From Streptomyces sp. SID12488 (GTDB lineage: Bacteria > Actinomycetota > Actinomycetes > Streptomycetales > Streptomycetaceae): 64,000 bases of DNA. How positions within the stretch are numbered: position 1 is the stretch's first letter; every line of letters begins with the position of its first letter. Below the pieces are notes generated by a model that ran no database searches, was not told where the DNA came from, and was given only the letters and a program-made list of their open reading frames with translations. Where the stretch lies: assembly GCF_010548275.1 (NCBI RefSeq), contig NZ_JAAGLT010000042.1, positions 1 to 64,000 of the forward strand, given 5' to 3'. Position numbers and translations under genes: made by a program. Shown here in pieces: positions 21,701 to 33,700 of the stretch.

Positions 21701-24700
21701 CTCCAGCGGGTGCCCTGGACGTTCTGCCCCTGCCACAGCAGCGCGGCCGGGCCGAACGCCCCGGCCTGCTTCAGGTGGTAGGCGGCCAGCCGGTCGCGGT
21801 CGGTGACGTCCAGGCCCTCGGCGAGGGCCTGGGCGGTCAGGGCCCAGATCCGCTTCTGCTGCGACAGGTCCCACGGGTCCGTGTCGGCGAGGTGCAGCAC
21901 GCCTCGGCCGTGGGCCTCCCGGTCCGCCGGCGGTATCTCGTTGAACAGCGTCTGCGCGGCCCGGACCGTCGCCCAGAGGGTGGACGCCACCTGACCCGGG
22001 CTCGGCGCCACCCCGGGGGGCAGCCCCTGGACGATACGCAGCAGGGCCTCGCCGGAGGTGGCCAGCTCGTTGAGGGTCACCGTGAGGGCGGGCGCCGGCA
22101 GCGCCGTGCCGAGCCGCGCACCGGGATCCGCAGCGACCCGGGCCCGGGCGAAGTCCAGCAGGGCTTCGACGGTGGCCGGGTCGGCGATGCCCCCGCTGTG
22201 CTGCTGGGCGTAGAAGGACACCATGTCCTTGCGGAGCGGGGTGACCCCGCTGAGCGCCGGGTCGTTGGCGCGCAGCGTCTCCAGCGCGCCGATGCCCCGG
22301 AGCAGCCGCTCGTACCGGCCGCCCGGCACACCGCGGTCGTCCTCGACACCGTTGCCGAAGTGGTCCCGCAGCCCGCGCACCAGCCGCAGCGCGGTGGCAC
22401 GCGTTCGCGGCGGCACCGGACCCGTACCGCTGTGCAGGCCCGTCTCCCGGGCCAGTCCGTCCAGTTCGGACTCCAGCGGCTCCGGCCGGAACGTGACCCG
22501 GCGCCCCCGCTGCCCGTCGGCCGCGGCGATCAGCACCCGGTCCCTGCTGTCCATGCCGGTCTGCCGGGTCGACGAACTGGTCTCCCGCCGGCTCTCGTTG
22601 GCGGCGTACTGACCGAACGGGACGTCGGCCCAGGGGTCGTCCACATGGGGCTGCGGCGCGTTCCTGGAGTGGTTCTGGCGCGGGTCGGCGTCCGACGCGC
22701 TCCAGCAGACCTCCAGGTACAGCCTGTGCCCCGGGGGCAGTTGGCGCACCTCGCGCAGCCCGGAGACGTACCGCGCGGCGTCCTGCTTGCCCAGCCGCAC
22801 GGTCCGGCCGTCCCGGAGGGCGAGCGTCAGCCGGCCCGGACTCCCGTGCCCGGCGTAGACGTAGACCGCCGGATCGGGGGTCCGCGTCTCGACCTCGACG
22901 TCCTGGTGGCCGTCGCCGGCCGGGATCTTGTGCACGAGGCGCCGCATGTCGAGGTACGTCCTGAACCGGCGCTCGGTCTCCCGCGCCTCCCCGCCCTGCA
23001 CCGACATCCGGCCGAACCGCTGGTTGCTCCCGTCGGAGACCAGGGGCCGGCTGTCGACGTCGCTGTCCCGGAAGGTGACGCCTTCCAGCGACGTCCACTC
23101 CCGGTCCACGTACGACAGCGTGACGGCCTGGGGTTCGTACGGCGTCCAGAGACCGATCGGCTGGTCGGCCGCGCGGTCGACGAGCACCGGGAGGTGCGCG
23201 TTCCCCGTCCCGTCGCCGATCAGCCGGCCGTCACCGGTGGGGCCGAACACCGGCCGGCCCAGCAGGTCGGCCAGCAACTGGAGGTCCAGGGTCCGTTGCG
23301 CGTACGGCACGGCCAGCAGCACCGGCACGTCCTTCGGCCGCCGCGCCAGCTCCGGGTCGGCGGCCAGTACCTGGGCCAGCGTCGCCGTGTCCAGCACCCG
23401 GCCGTCGCGGACCCGCAGACCGCCCGGGTCACCGTCCGCCGTGACGACGTACGCCGTGTCCGGCCACGGCGCGTCCTCCTCCGCGGTGATCCTCGGCGGC
23501 TCGCCCGGCCGCGTCTCGATCACCCGGGTCCGGCCGGGCCGCACCCGGGTCACCGTCTTCGCCGTCCAGTTGCGGCCCTGGCCCGGCCCCGACGGGCCCG
23601 CCAGCAGGGTCGGCGCCGACAGCAGCGGATCGGCGGCACCGGCGAAGGCGGCCGACGCGGTCGGGGGCACCGGAGCGGTGGCCGGCCCCGTGGTGGAGGC
23701 GGAGGAGACGGCGGCGGGCGGGCCGGCGGGTGGCGAGAAGAGAGAGAGCTCTTCCGTCCCGGCCGGGTCGGACACCACCGGCTGCGACACGCCGTCCTGC
23801 TGCGGGTCCGCCCCCTGCCGACCGGCCGGCTCCGTCGTCCCGCGCCCGTCCTGGCCGACGGGACCGGCCGGGGCGGCCGGCGCTACCGGCGTGACCGGGA
23901 TGGCCCGGGCGACCGGGCCGGCCGTGGTCGGCCGCCGGCGGCGGCCCGGCCGACGGGCGGGCTCCGAGGCCAGCGAGCCCCGGATGGACCCGCCGTCACC
24001 GGTGCCCGCCGCGCGCCGCGCGGTGTCCAGCGTGCCCGCCAGGGCGACCAGTCCGCGCCACGCCTGCTGCTGGGCCCTGACCTGGGTCTGCCGTTCCTGC
24101 CGGGTGTCCCGCAGCGTCTGCTCGATCCCGTCCAGCTCGGTCCGGGCCTCGTCGCGGAGCCCCGTCCGGCGGGTCACCGCCCCCGCCCTGCGCTGCTCCC
24201 GGCCCCGGGCGTCGGCGACGGCACGGTCGGTGTCCTGCCGGACCTGCTCCTGGCTCTCCTGCGCGGTCTCCACCGCCGTACGGGCGGTGGTCAGCGCGGC
24301 CTGCGCGTCGCTCAGCGCCTCCGACCGGCCCTCGTGCCGCCGCTGGAGGTCGAGCCACCGCGCCTGGGCGGTCGCGGCCCGCTCCTCGGCCTCCGGGAGG
24401 CCCGGCTGGGGGCCGTTCTCGTCGGCCATCCGCTCAATGCTCTCCGCCTCGGCCTGCGCCTGCCGCCACACCAGCCGGGCCGACGCCACCTGCTCCTCGG
24501 TGGGCAGCGCCTCCGCGTCCCGGACGGCCTGCTCGGCCGGGGCCAGCTCCGCCTCGGCCTCGCGGACCGCGCCGGCGGCGGTCTCCCGGGCGAGCCCGGC
24601 GTCGCGTACCGCGTCCTGATGGGCCGTCACCGCCGCCGTGTGCTCGGTGGTGGCGTCCACCAGTTGCTGTTCCGTCCGGCGCAGGGTCTGCTCGGCCGTG

Positions 24701-27700
24701 TCCCGGTCGAGCAGGAGCTGCTGCTCGTCGACGACGGCCTGCCGTTCGGCGGCCACCGCCGCCGTGTACGCGGCGGCCGTGGTGCGCAGCGCCCGCGCCC
24801 CGTCGTCGGTGGCGTCGGTGTCATCGGTGGCGGTGGCGGTGGCGGCAGTGACGGCTATGGCTTCGGCGCCCGTGGCATCCGTGCCGTCCGTCAGCGTGCC
24901 GTCCGCCGCGAACGGCCAGTGGCGCAGCCCGTCGTCAGTGCGCACCACCAGCTCGACCGGCTTCCCGGACAGCACGGCGGTACGGGAGGCCGTGAAGAGG
25001 GCGCGGGCCAGCCGGCTCCCGTCGGGGTCGGCGCCGAGCGCCAGCCACAGCTGGGCCGACGCGTCGGTCGCGTCGAGGCCGTCGGCGAGCGCCTGCGGCA
25101 GGTCGGTGACCGGGTGCCGCGCCCAGTCCCGCAGGTCCTCCGCGTCCTGGCCGGCGAGGAGCGCGGGCAGGTCGTACACCTGCGCGTCGGGACGCGCCGG
25201 CGTGACGCCGAAGCCGAGCACGTCCCGTTCCATCAGCCGCACGGTGGAGGTCCCGGTGACGTACCGCACGCCCTCCGGTCCCGCCACCGTGACGACCGTG
25301 TCGACCAGCGTCTCGTAGCTGCGGGTGCCGCGCCGGTCGGTGGGCTGCGTGGAGTGGCCGGTCCGCATGCGGTCGTAACGGGTGCCGGTCACACCGGTGT
25401 TGGTCGACACGGTGTGCGGCTGCTGGGCCGCCAGGGGGACGTTCGCGCCCAGCAGTTGCAGGTTGCCGGCCTCCAGGCTGTACGTACCCAGCTGGGTCAG
25501 CGCGAAGGAACTGCCCGCCGAGGAGGAGGACGTGGCCGTACGGGTGTGCGTCCGCACCCGGTCCACGGCGAAGTCACCGCCGTCCGTGACGGGCCTCGGG
25601 TTGTGCAGGGACACCGACAGCGCGGGCGCCGCTCCGGGTGTCTCCAGCGGCCAGCTGCCGGGCATCCGGGGCGTCAGGCCCGCCGCCGCGCGGGGCTGGT
25701 CCACGCTGATGTCACCGGCCTGGACCAGCTCGCCGAGCCGGGCGGCGGCCGCCTCGTCCGAGGCGCCGGCGGGCAGCCCCCAGGCGGCGGTCAGCTCCGG
25801 TGCGACGGTGTGCAGGGCCTCGGTCAGCTGGGGGAAGGCGTTGAAGTCCTGGACCGGGGCCGCCCAGGTCGGCACCAGCCGGGAGCCGGACGGGAACGGC
25901 GGCGTGCCCTGGGCGAGCGCCTGCTGCGGCGACATCGTCAGCGGGTCCTGAGTGAGCAGCGCGGGCGGGCGTGGACCGTCGTGCACCAGGGGCGTGACGG
26001 CCTCGGAACCGGCGAACCGCAGCGCCACCGCGCCCGGCACCGTGACCGAGCCGACCGGCCGTCCCCGCAGCAGGCGGCGAGCCCCCTCGATCAGCCGGGC
26101 CGCGACGTCCCCGTCCAGGCCGGTGAAGGACAGCATCCCGGCCTGGATCAGCCCGCCGGGGATGTTCGCGGGCCATTCGGCGATCAGCTGGGAACGGACC
26201 GAGGCGGTGAAGGCGTAGTCGATGTCGTCGAAGTCGGCGACGCTGTCGGTGCGCGACCACTGGCGGTCCTCGGCGGAGAAGCCGGTCTGCCGGGTGCGGG
26301 AGCGGGCGTTGGTCAGCGCGACGGACGGGCCTTCGCGGTCCGTGGTGCCGGTGACACCGGGGCGCGGGTAGCGGGAGACCACGTTGGCGGCGGTCTGGTG
26401 CGTCCAGCTGGTGGCGGCGGCGGTGGAGCTCGCCTGCGGGGTGTGCGCCTGGACGTGCTCCAGGCCGCTGCCCTCGCCCGCCGGGCGGCCGAGCAGGCCG
26501 CGCAGCGCCGGGGTCCGCATCAGGGGTGCGGAGCTGACGGTCACCTCGACCAGTCGCGCACCGCCGTAGGCGACGTGCACGAACTCGAACCGGGTGCCGC
26601 CCTCGCCCCGGCCGGGCAGGACGCGCAGCGCCAGGGGGTCGGCATGCCGGCCGATCGCGGGGTCCACGACGGACAGGTACGCGGCGTGCCCCGGCTGGGT
26701 GACACCCGGCGCCTCGTTCTCGATCAGCCCGGTCAGTTCCCGGCGGAGCCGGTCCCGGCGCTCGATGCGGCTGGTCGTGCTGTCCAGCTGGGTCACCGAC
26801 AGGACGGTCGCGACGCCGAGCCGGCCGGTACGGGTGAACCCGTCGGGCAGCGGGACGCTCGGCGGCGGCAGCGTCAGGGCCGGCAACCCGGCCATCCCGT
26901 GGAACCACCGTGCGTAGCGGGCCAGCGCCGTCTCCGGCGTCAGGAAGGTCACCGCGTGCGACAGGTCGATCGCCAGCTCCACGGGGGCCTGGCCGCCCAG
27001 TCCGACGGCGTTCCCGGCCGCGTTGCGCACACCCTGCGTGACCGTCACCAGCAGCGTGGCGTCCGTGCCGATCAGATGGTGGACCCCCGCCTCGACGGGG
27101 ACCCGGGTGATCTTCGTCGCGCTGCTCAGCGCGCGGGTGTCGTCGGTGCGCCGGGAGTAGCTGTACCGGCCGCTCGGGTTGAACTGGTGCACCAGGTCGG
27201 CGGAGTCCGCCGGGGCCGTCTGCAGGCCGGTGACCCCGAGGTTGCCCTGCCGGACCAGGCCGGTGGCCCGCTGCCGCCCGGCCGTGTCCGCCGTGCCCGC
27301 GTCCTGCTCGGAGTACATGTCCTCGGAACCCAGGTGGCGGGGGTTGCTCAGGTAGCCCCGGATCTCCACGATCATCACCTGGTCCGCCGCCATGCCCGGC
27401 AGCGTCACCTCCACCACATGGCGGCCCCCGAAGATCTGCTGCGCCCGGGAGAGCAGCTGGGCGGGCCGGATCCCGGCGTGCCGGGCCTCGGCCCCGACGG
27501 TGCCCGGGTCGTTCTTCGCCGCGCCCACCAGCGCCTCCGACGTCCACCGGGAGGATGCCGCGGCCCAGTTGTAGGGCACGAGGGCCGCCTGCGCCAGGGG
27601 GGAGCCCACCCGGTTCGCCACGGTGCCGGCGCGGTTCAGGGGGCCGGCGAGACGGGCGGGGACAACGCTCTTCGCCGCGTCGGCGGTCCGCTGCGCGGCC

Positions 27701-30700
27701 CCGCTGACCAGGCCGGCCGCGCCGGAGAATCCGGAGGCGGTACGACGTGCCGCCCGGGCCAACGCACCGGGCCCCGGACTGCCGGGATAGGTCCCCGCCA
27801 CGACCCGGCTCAAGGTCTCCATCAGCGCGGCGGTGGCACGGATGTCGAGCACGACCGTGCGCTCCGGTATCCGGCTGATGTCGGGGAGCGGGCGGCCGTG
27901 CGCGTCCACCATGCCCAGGCGCATGAGGTCGTCCAGGGGGCCGCCGTCGGTGACCAGCTGACGGATCGTGTGCCGGGGCGGCCGGGGCCCGGCGGGCACG
28001 AGGCTCCGGCTCGGGGGGCGGGTGCGGTAGTGCGGGACCAGCAGGGAGATGCTGCCGGGCACGGTGTGCGGCGGCGCGGCGGTCAGGTCGCGCAGGGGTA
28101 TGTCGGTGTTCGCGCCGTCCCCGGCGACGACGACGGCGTCGAGGTCCGCGGTGTCGGGGGCCGCGACGACGGCGTCGGTGTCCGCCGCGTCCGTGTCGTC
28201 CGCACCGTCCTCCGTGACGAGGTCGGCGAAGCGGACGAGGGGCTGGTCGTCGGTGTCCTCGTACAGGTCCAGGGCGAGCCTGGCCGGCACCCGGAAGATC
28301 TCGCTGCCGTTCTTGTTCGTCATGGCGAGCTGTTCGAAGCTGACCGCACCGCCGACGGACACCGTGTCGGTGATCTGCCCGGACCCGGTGTAGTCGGGGC
28401 CGGTGCTCAGCGTCCCGGCACCGTCGGCGAGCGGGATGTTGACCCCGCCGCCGAAGCCGGCCGCACCGCCCAGCGCGGTGCCGCGCTGCCGCCCGCCACC
28501 GGACTCGGACGAGCTGAAACCGACCTGGAAGACGTCGGGCAGCCGCCGCGTGTGCTCGGCGGGCAGCGCGGTGTCGCGCAGGGCGGAGAACCGCAGCTGC
28601 ACCCGGCGGGTGCCGGTGACGGCGTTCGGCCGCTCGAACCAGACGGGGCGCCCGCCGTCCACCGCCTCCGGTGTCGAGGTGGCCAGACCGTACCGGCTGC
28701 GCAGCTTGCCCAGCTGCCGCAGGTTGGCCAACTGCGCCTGGCGGAGCGGCTCGTCGAGCCGGAGCGGGAGGGACGAGTCCCGGTGCTCGGCCGGCGGCAG
28801 GAACCCCTCCCGCAAGAGCCACGCCTTCGCCCGGTCGAAGAGCCCGTCGGCCCCCTCGACCTGCAACGGCGTCTCGGAGTACCCGATGCTGTCCAGGTGC
28901 TCCAGGTGCTCGGGCAGCTCCCGCAGCTCCTCCGGAGCCGGCCGGTGCCCCTCCTGGGTGGTCCGCTGGGCCATCTGGAGCCGCAGGCCGTCGTCCCACG
29001 GCCCGAACGTGCCGCTGACCTCGCCGCCCCCGGCGCGGTGCAGCGTCACGTCGTAGGTGACCCGGCCGGGGGTGAGCAGCGTGCTGCTCTTGGTGTAGAG
29101 GCCGTGCATCAGGCTCGCGCCGCCCGAGGCGTTGTGGCCCTCGTTCACCTGCCAGTTGACGCCCGCCTTGCCCAGCAGGTTGCCGCCGAACGACGCCGTC
29201 GCGTCCGGGTGCCCGGGGGTGTGGTCGGTGGTGAACGTCGGCCCGCCGGTGCCCTCGACGCCGAGCCCGCTGGTGAACTTCACCGACAGGTCCGTGTTGG
29301 CGCCGTGGGTGAACCAGGTCTCCAGCAGGAACTTGCCGTCGGGGCTCTTCATCGTCGGCTGTCCCGGCTCGATGCGCGCCCGGAGTTCGAGCACGCCGAT
29401 CGCGTTGCCGTCGGTGTCCATCAGCGTCGGCGAGAACACCCCGCCGCTGGACTGGAGTTGCGGGGTGCCGCCCAGCATCTCCTCGGCCAGGAAGAGCTCC
29501 AGCTCCTGCGCCGATCCCTCGTCCTGCTCGGCCAGCGAGGCGAAGGCCGGGTCGGCGAGGAGTTCGGTGAGCAGACGGCGCGGCTCTCCCACGCTCTCCA
29601 CACCCCACAGCGGCAGGCCGCCCGGATCGGCGGGCTCGGGCAGGTCCGCCGGGTCGGTGCCGTCGTCGTAGACGCGGTGTTCGGGGACCCAGAGCGTGAC
29701 CGGGCCGTGCGACCGCTCCGGCAGCCAGTTGGCGATCTGCTCGCGGGGGGTGTCCACCCGGACCTGCCACAGCCCGTCGAAGTCCATCGGGCGCGCCGGG
29801 TCCGAGGCCCGCTGCTTGCTCGTGACCGCGAGCGACTCGCCGACGGTGACGGACTGGGCCATCTGGTTGTGGGTCGCGGCCACCGCGACCGTGACGTCGC
29901 TCAGGCGCAGCGGCCCCGCACCGGTGGCCAGGCGGATCAGGGTCCACGGGAGGGCGCTGTTGCGGTTGTTCCCCCAGCCCTCGGTGGCGGAGGAGGTCTG
30001 GCTTCCCTTGGCGCGCTGCTCGATCTGGACGTCGGGGACCGCCACGGCGTTCTCGGCATACTTCGCCGACCTCCTGCCGTTCTCGTGCGCCAGCCGTACG
30101 TCGACGCTCCGCTCCCGGCCCCCGTGCCGGACGGTGATCCGGTGGCCCTGGGTGCTGCGCAGCTCCGGCCGGTTGCGTTCGACCTCCTCCGCGCTCAGGA
30201 CGTCGCGGAGCTGGGTCAGCAGGGAGGCGGCGTCGGCGCTGCCCTCCTCGACGCCGAGGGCGTCGACGATCTGCCCGTACAGGCCGTCGAGGACTGCGGC
30301 GGGGGTGGGCTCGTGCAGGACGAGGCCGACGTGGCCGTCGTGCTGGGAGCCGTAGACGAGGGTGTACGTGGAGAGTCGGCGGGGGGCGGGCAGCGGGGTC
30401 TGCCCGGTCTGCGGGGCGGTCAGGTCCTGCGCCTGGTCCAGGTCCAGGTCCTGGTCATCGTCCTGGTCCTGATCCTGGTCCTGCGTGCCGCTCGGGCCCG
30501 CCTCGGTGACCTCGGAAACGTCGTCCGGGGCCACGTCGTCCGGCCCCAGCTCGTCCGGAGTCACCTCGTCGGGGTCGCCGGGCGGCCGGGTCGTCGTGGG
30601 CGGAGCCGCCGGTGCCGACGGGGCGGTGGCGACCACCACGGACTGCTGGGCCAGGCCCCCCACCTGCGCCTGGTACAGCACGTGTTCCAGCGCGTTCGCG

Positions 30701-33700
30701 GTCAGCGAGTGGTCCCAGCCCTGGCCCTGGGCGTAGCGGCCCACGATCTGTTCCAGCGACCGCCAGGTCAGCGGCCCGGTGTCCGGGTTGCCCGGGGTGT
30801 TCACCCGCAGCGCCTCCAGCGCGCCGAAGCCCCGGATCAGGTTCTGGAACTCCGCGGCCCGGCCGGGGTCGGTGTCGATATCGACGCCGTGGGTCTCCCG
30901 CAGCGCCCGCACCCACCGCAGGGCCCGGGTCGTCCTGCGCGGCGTGTCCACGGGCAGGCCGGCCAGGCCGGCGAGCTGGGCGAGGGCGGCGGGTACGGGT
31001 TCGGGAACGAACCTGCGGTAGCGGTACTGGGGCTGGTCAGGATCGTCGTACTTGATCAGCCGCACGCCGTCGGCCGGCGCCTGCCAGCCCTGGCGCGCCT
31101 CCGAGGTGTATCCGTCGCGGCCGGTCGAGTTCGCGACGAACTGGGCCGTCGGCGGCGACTCCAGCCGGTCGTGCCCCGGCCGCACCTGGCCGAGTTCGCA
31201 CCACAGCATCCAGACCGGGTTCTGCCGGGGCATCCGCTGGAGGCTCCTGCGCCGGCTGAGCAGCGTGGCGAACCCCTCGTCGCCGAGCCGGTACCGCTCG
31301 CCGGTGCTCCGCGACGGCACACCCGGGTCGCCACCGCCGCCGTGGCCCACGGCGATGTACGCGTCGGCCAGGCTGCGGGGCAGCGTCCGCAGTCCGCTCT
31401 CCCGCGTGGGGTCGTCCGCCGACTGCCCCAGTCGCAGATCGACGTAGTGCTCGACGGCGGAGAGCTGGCGCATGCCGTTCTCCCACCGCGCCACGTCCTG
31501 CGGGCTGAGGTAGGCCCGTCCGGTCAGCTCGTCTCCATCGATGGTCGTCAGGGTGTACTGCGACAGGTCGTCCTCCCTGACCTGCCTGCCGTCGGCGAGC
31601 GTCACCAGGGCGTCGGGATCGTCCGGGACCAGCCCCGGATCGGCGGGAAGCCACGTCCCCCGGGGAACCGTCCCCGGGGCGGTGTTCAGGAGGACGAACT
31701 GGTGCCACGCGCTGCCGTCGGCCACCGGTTGCAGCCGGAAGGCGCCGTCGGTGAACCACACCCGCCCGTCGGTCCGGTCGGCCAGCTTCCGCGCCGTCAG
31801 CTCACCGACGTCCTTCAGCAGCAGCACCACCGGGACGCCGGCGACCCGCTCGGGGTCGTGCGCCACCAGCTCGATCAGCAGGTCCTCGTCCACCTCCACG
31901 GGGTTCCGCTGGCCGTTGTCCAGCAGGATCAGACCCGAGGGCGCCCGCTCCGCCACCACCGCGTAGGCCGGCTCGTCCCACGGCACCGGGCCCGGCCTGA
32001 CGGCGCCGGTGCTGCCCTGGACGCCCGTCCGGTCCAGCAGCAGGTTCAGCGGCCGTCCCGTCAGGTTCCGTCCCTGGAAAACGCCGTCGGAACCCTTCAG
32101 CCCGGTGGCGGGCGCCAGCGCCCCCGACCGCTCCAGCTGGTACGCCGCCACCGCGGCCAGGCTCCGGGCCCGGCCCCGCCTGGCCGCGCTGCCCGCCACC
32201 GACAGTGCCTGGAAGACGAGGTCCGGGGTCACCTGCGCGCCGGGAGCCAGCTGGAGGACGCGCCGGGTGATGCCCCGCAGGTCGATCGGTCCCTCGCCGA
32301 AGTGCCGGTCGCCCCTGCGCGCCGCGTCCAGGTACGCGAGCGTGTTCACCGTCTGCGGGAAGGCGGGGTTCGCGGCGGCGTCCCGGCCGAAGACCTCCAG
32401 GAGAGCGGCCGTCAGCGCGTCCCACTGCGCGGGCGCCATGCCGCCGGGCGGCGGCGCGGGGGCGTCCGTGACCGCGCCGGCCGGGCGGACCCGGGGCACG
32501 GGCACCGGGGCCGGGGTGTGGGGCTGGGGCACGTGGGTGCCCTCCGCCTCGTCCCACAGCGCCCGGAAGGCCTCGTAGACCTCGTTCTCTTCCTGGGTGG
32601 CGTCGAAGGGGTTGACCGTCCCCGCGTACACGTCCTCCGGTTTCGCGCCGTACAGCCGCTGGAGCAGCGGGAACAGGGTCGGCGTGTGCCTGCCGACCCA
32701 GTCCGGTCCGCCGTTCTGGCGGGTCTCCCTGGTGTACGGGTCCTTGCCCAGGTTGGCCCGCAGGTAGACGTTGGTGAGCTGGGCGAAGAACTCCAGCTCG
32801 TCGCGGCTCGAATAGTTGTTCCCCGTGCGGCGTCCCTCGCCGTCGATGCCGTACAGCGCTCCGTCGGGGTACAGCGCGCCGTACTCCTTCAGGAGCTTCT
32901 GGTGCGCGTCGTGGATAAGCTGCTGCTCCGCCTCGCTCAGCCCGTACTGGTGAAGCGTGTGCGCGAACTCGTGGAGGGTCGTGGAGTACCCGTCCGCGTA
33001 GGCGGCGGCCCCCGCAACGGTGGTGGTCTCGCCGAGGAGGTTCTCCTCCGTCACCCCCGCGGTGAGCAGGCCGATGCCGCGTATCTCGTCCCACGAACGG
33101 CCGTCCCGCCTGGCCTGCCCCACCAGATGGCGGAACGGGTCCAGTGTGGTGATCGCCTCGCTCCTGGGCACCACGATCACGCGGGCGCCGTTCCTCAGCA
33201 GTTTCGCCGTGACGTCCGGGTCGCGCAGCATGCGCGCGATCTGCGTCCGTGCCTCTCGGCGCGCCGAGACCGGCTGGTCCACCCCGGCCGGTATCTGCAC
33301 CATCAGCTGGGCGGCCGCCTCGGCGAACTCCTCGACGGGCAGCCTCCGAAGCGCGTCCGTCAGGGCCGGGTCGGAGGCGAGCCGCTCCCGTTCGGCCGGT
33401 GACAGCAGCGCCAGTTCGCGGGTGCGGTCCGCCTCGGGCATTCCGGGCAGCCGCGACGCCAACTGCCGGACCGGGTCGGAGGCGACCGCGTCGGTGGCGC
33501 GCAAGGCGTCGGCGAGGGTGGTGAGTTCGTCGTTCAGCCACCTCAGGTCGTTCGTTACGGCGCCGAGGGCCGCCCACTTCGCTTCGTGTTCCCTGCGGGC
33601 GTCGGCGTTTCGCGCGACCCCGTCCAGCAGTTCGCTGAGCCGCACGGCCAGTGTGGGGGCGGCCCCGGCGGGGAGTGCCGCACGGTAGGCGTCGTCGCGC

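Noticed and set aside
18766..33402. 4878-codon plus-strand open frame
   Set aside because: Same reason; the minus-strand frame has recognisable catalytic motifs and proper codon bias.
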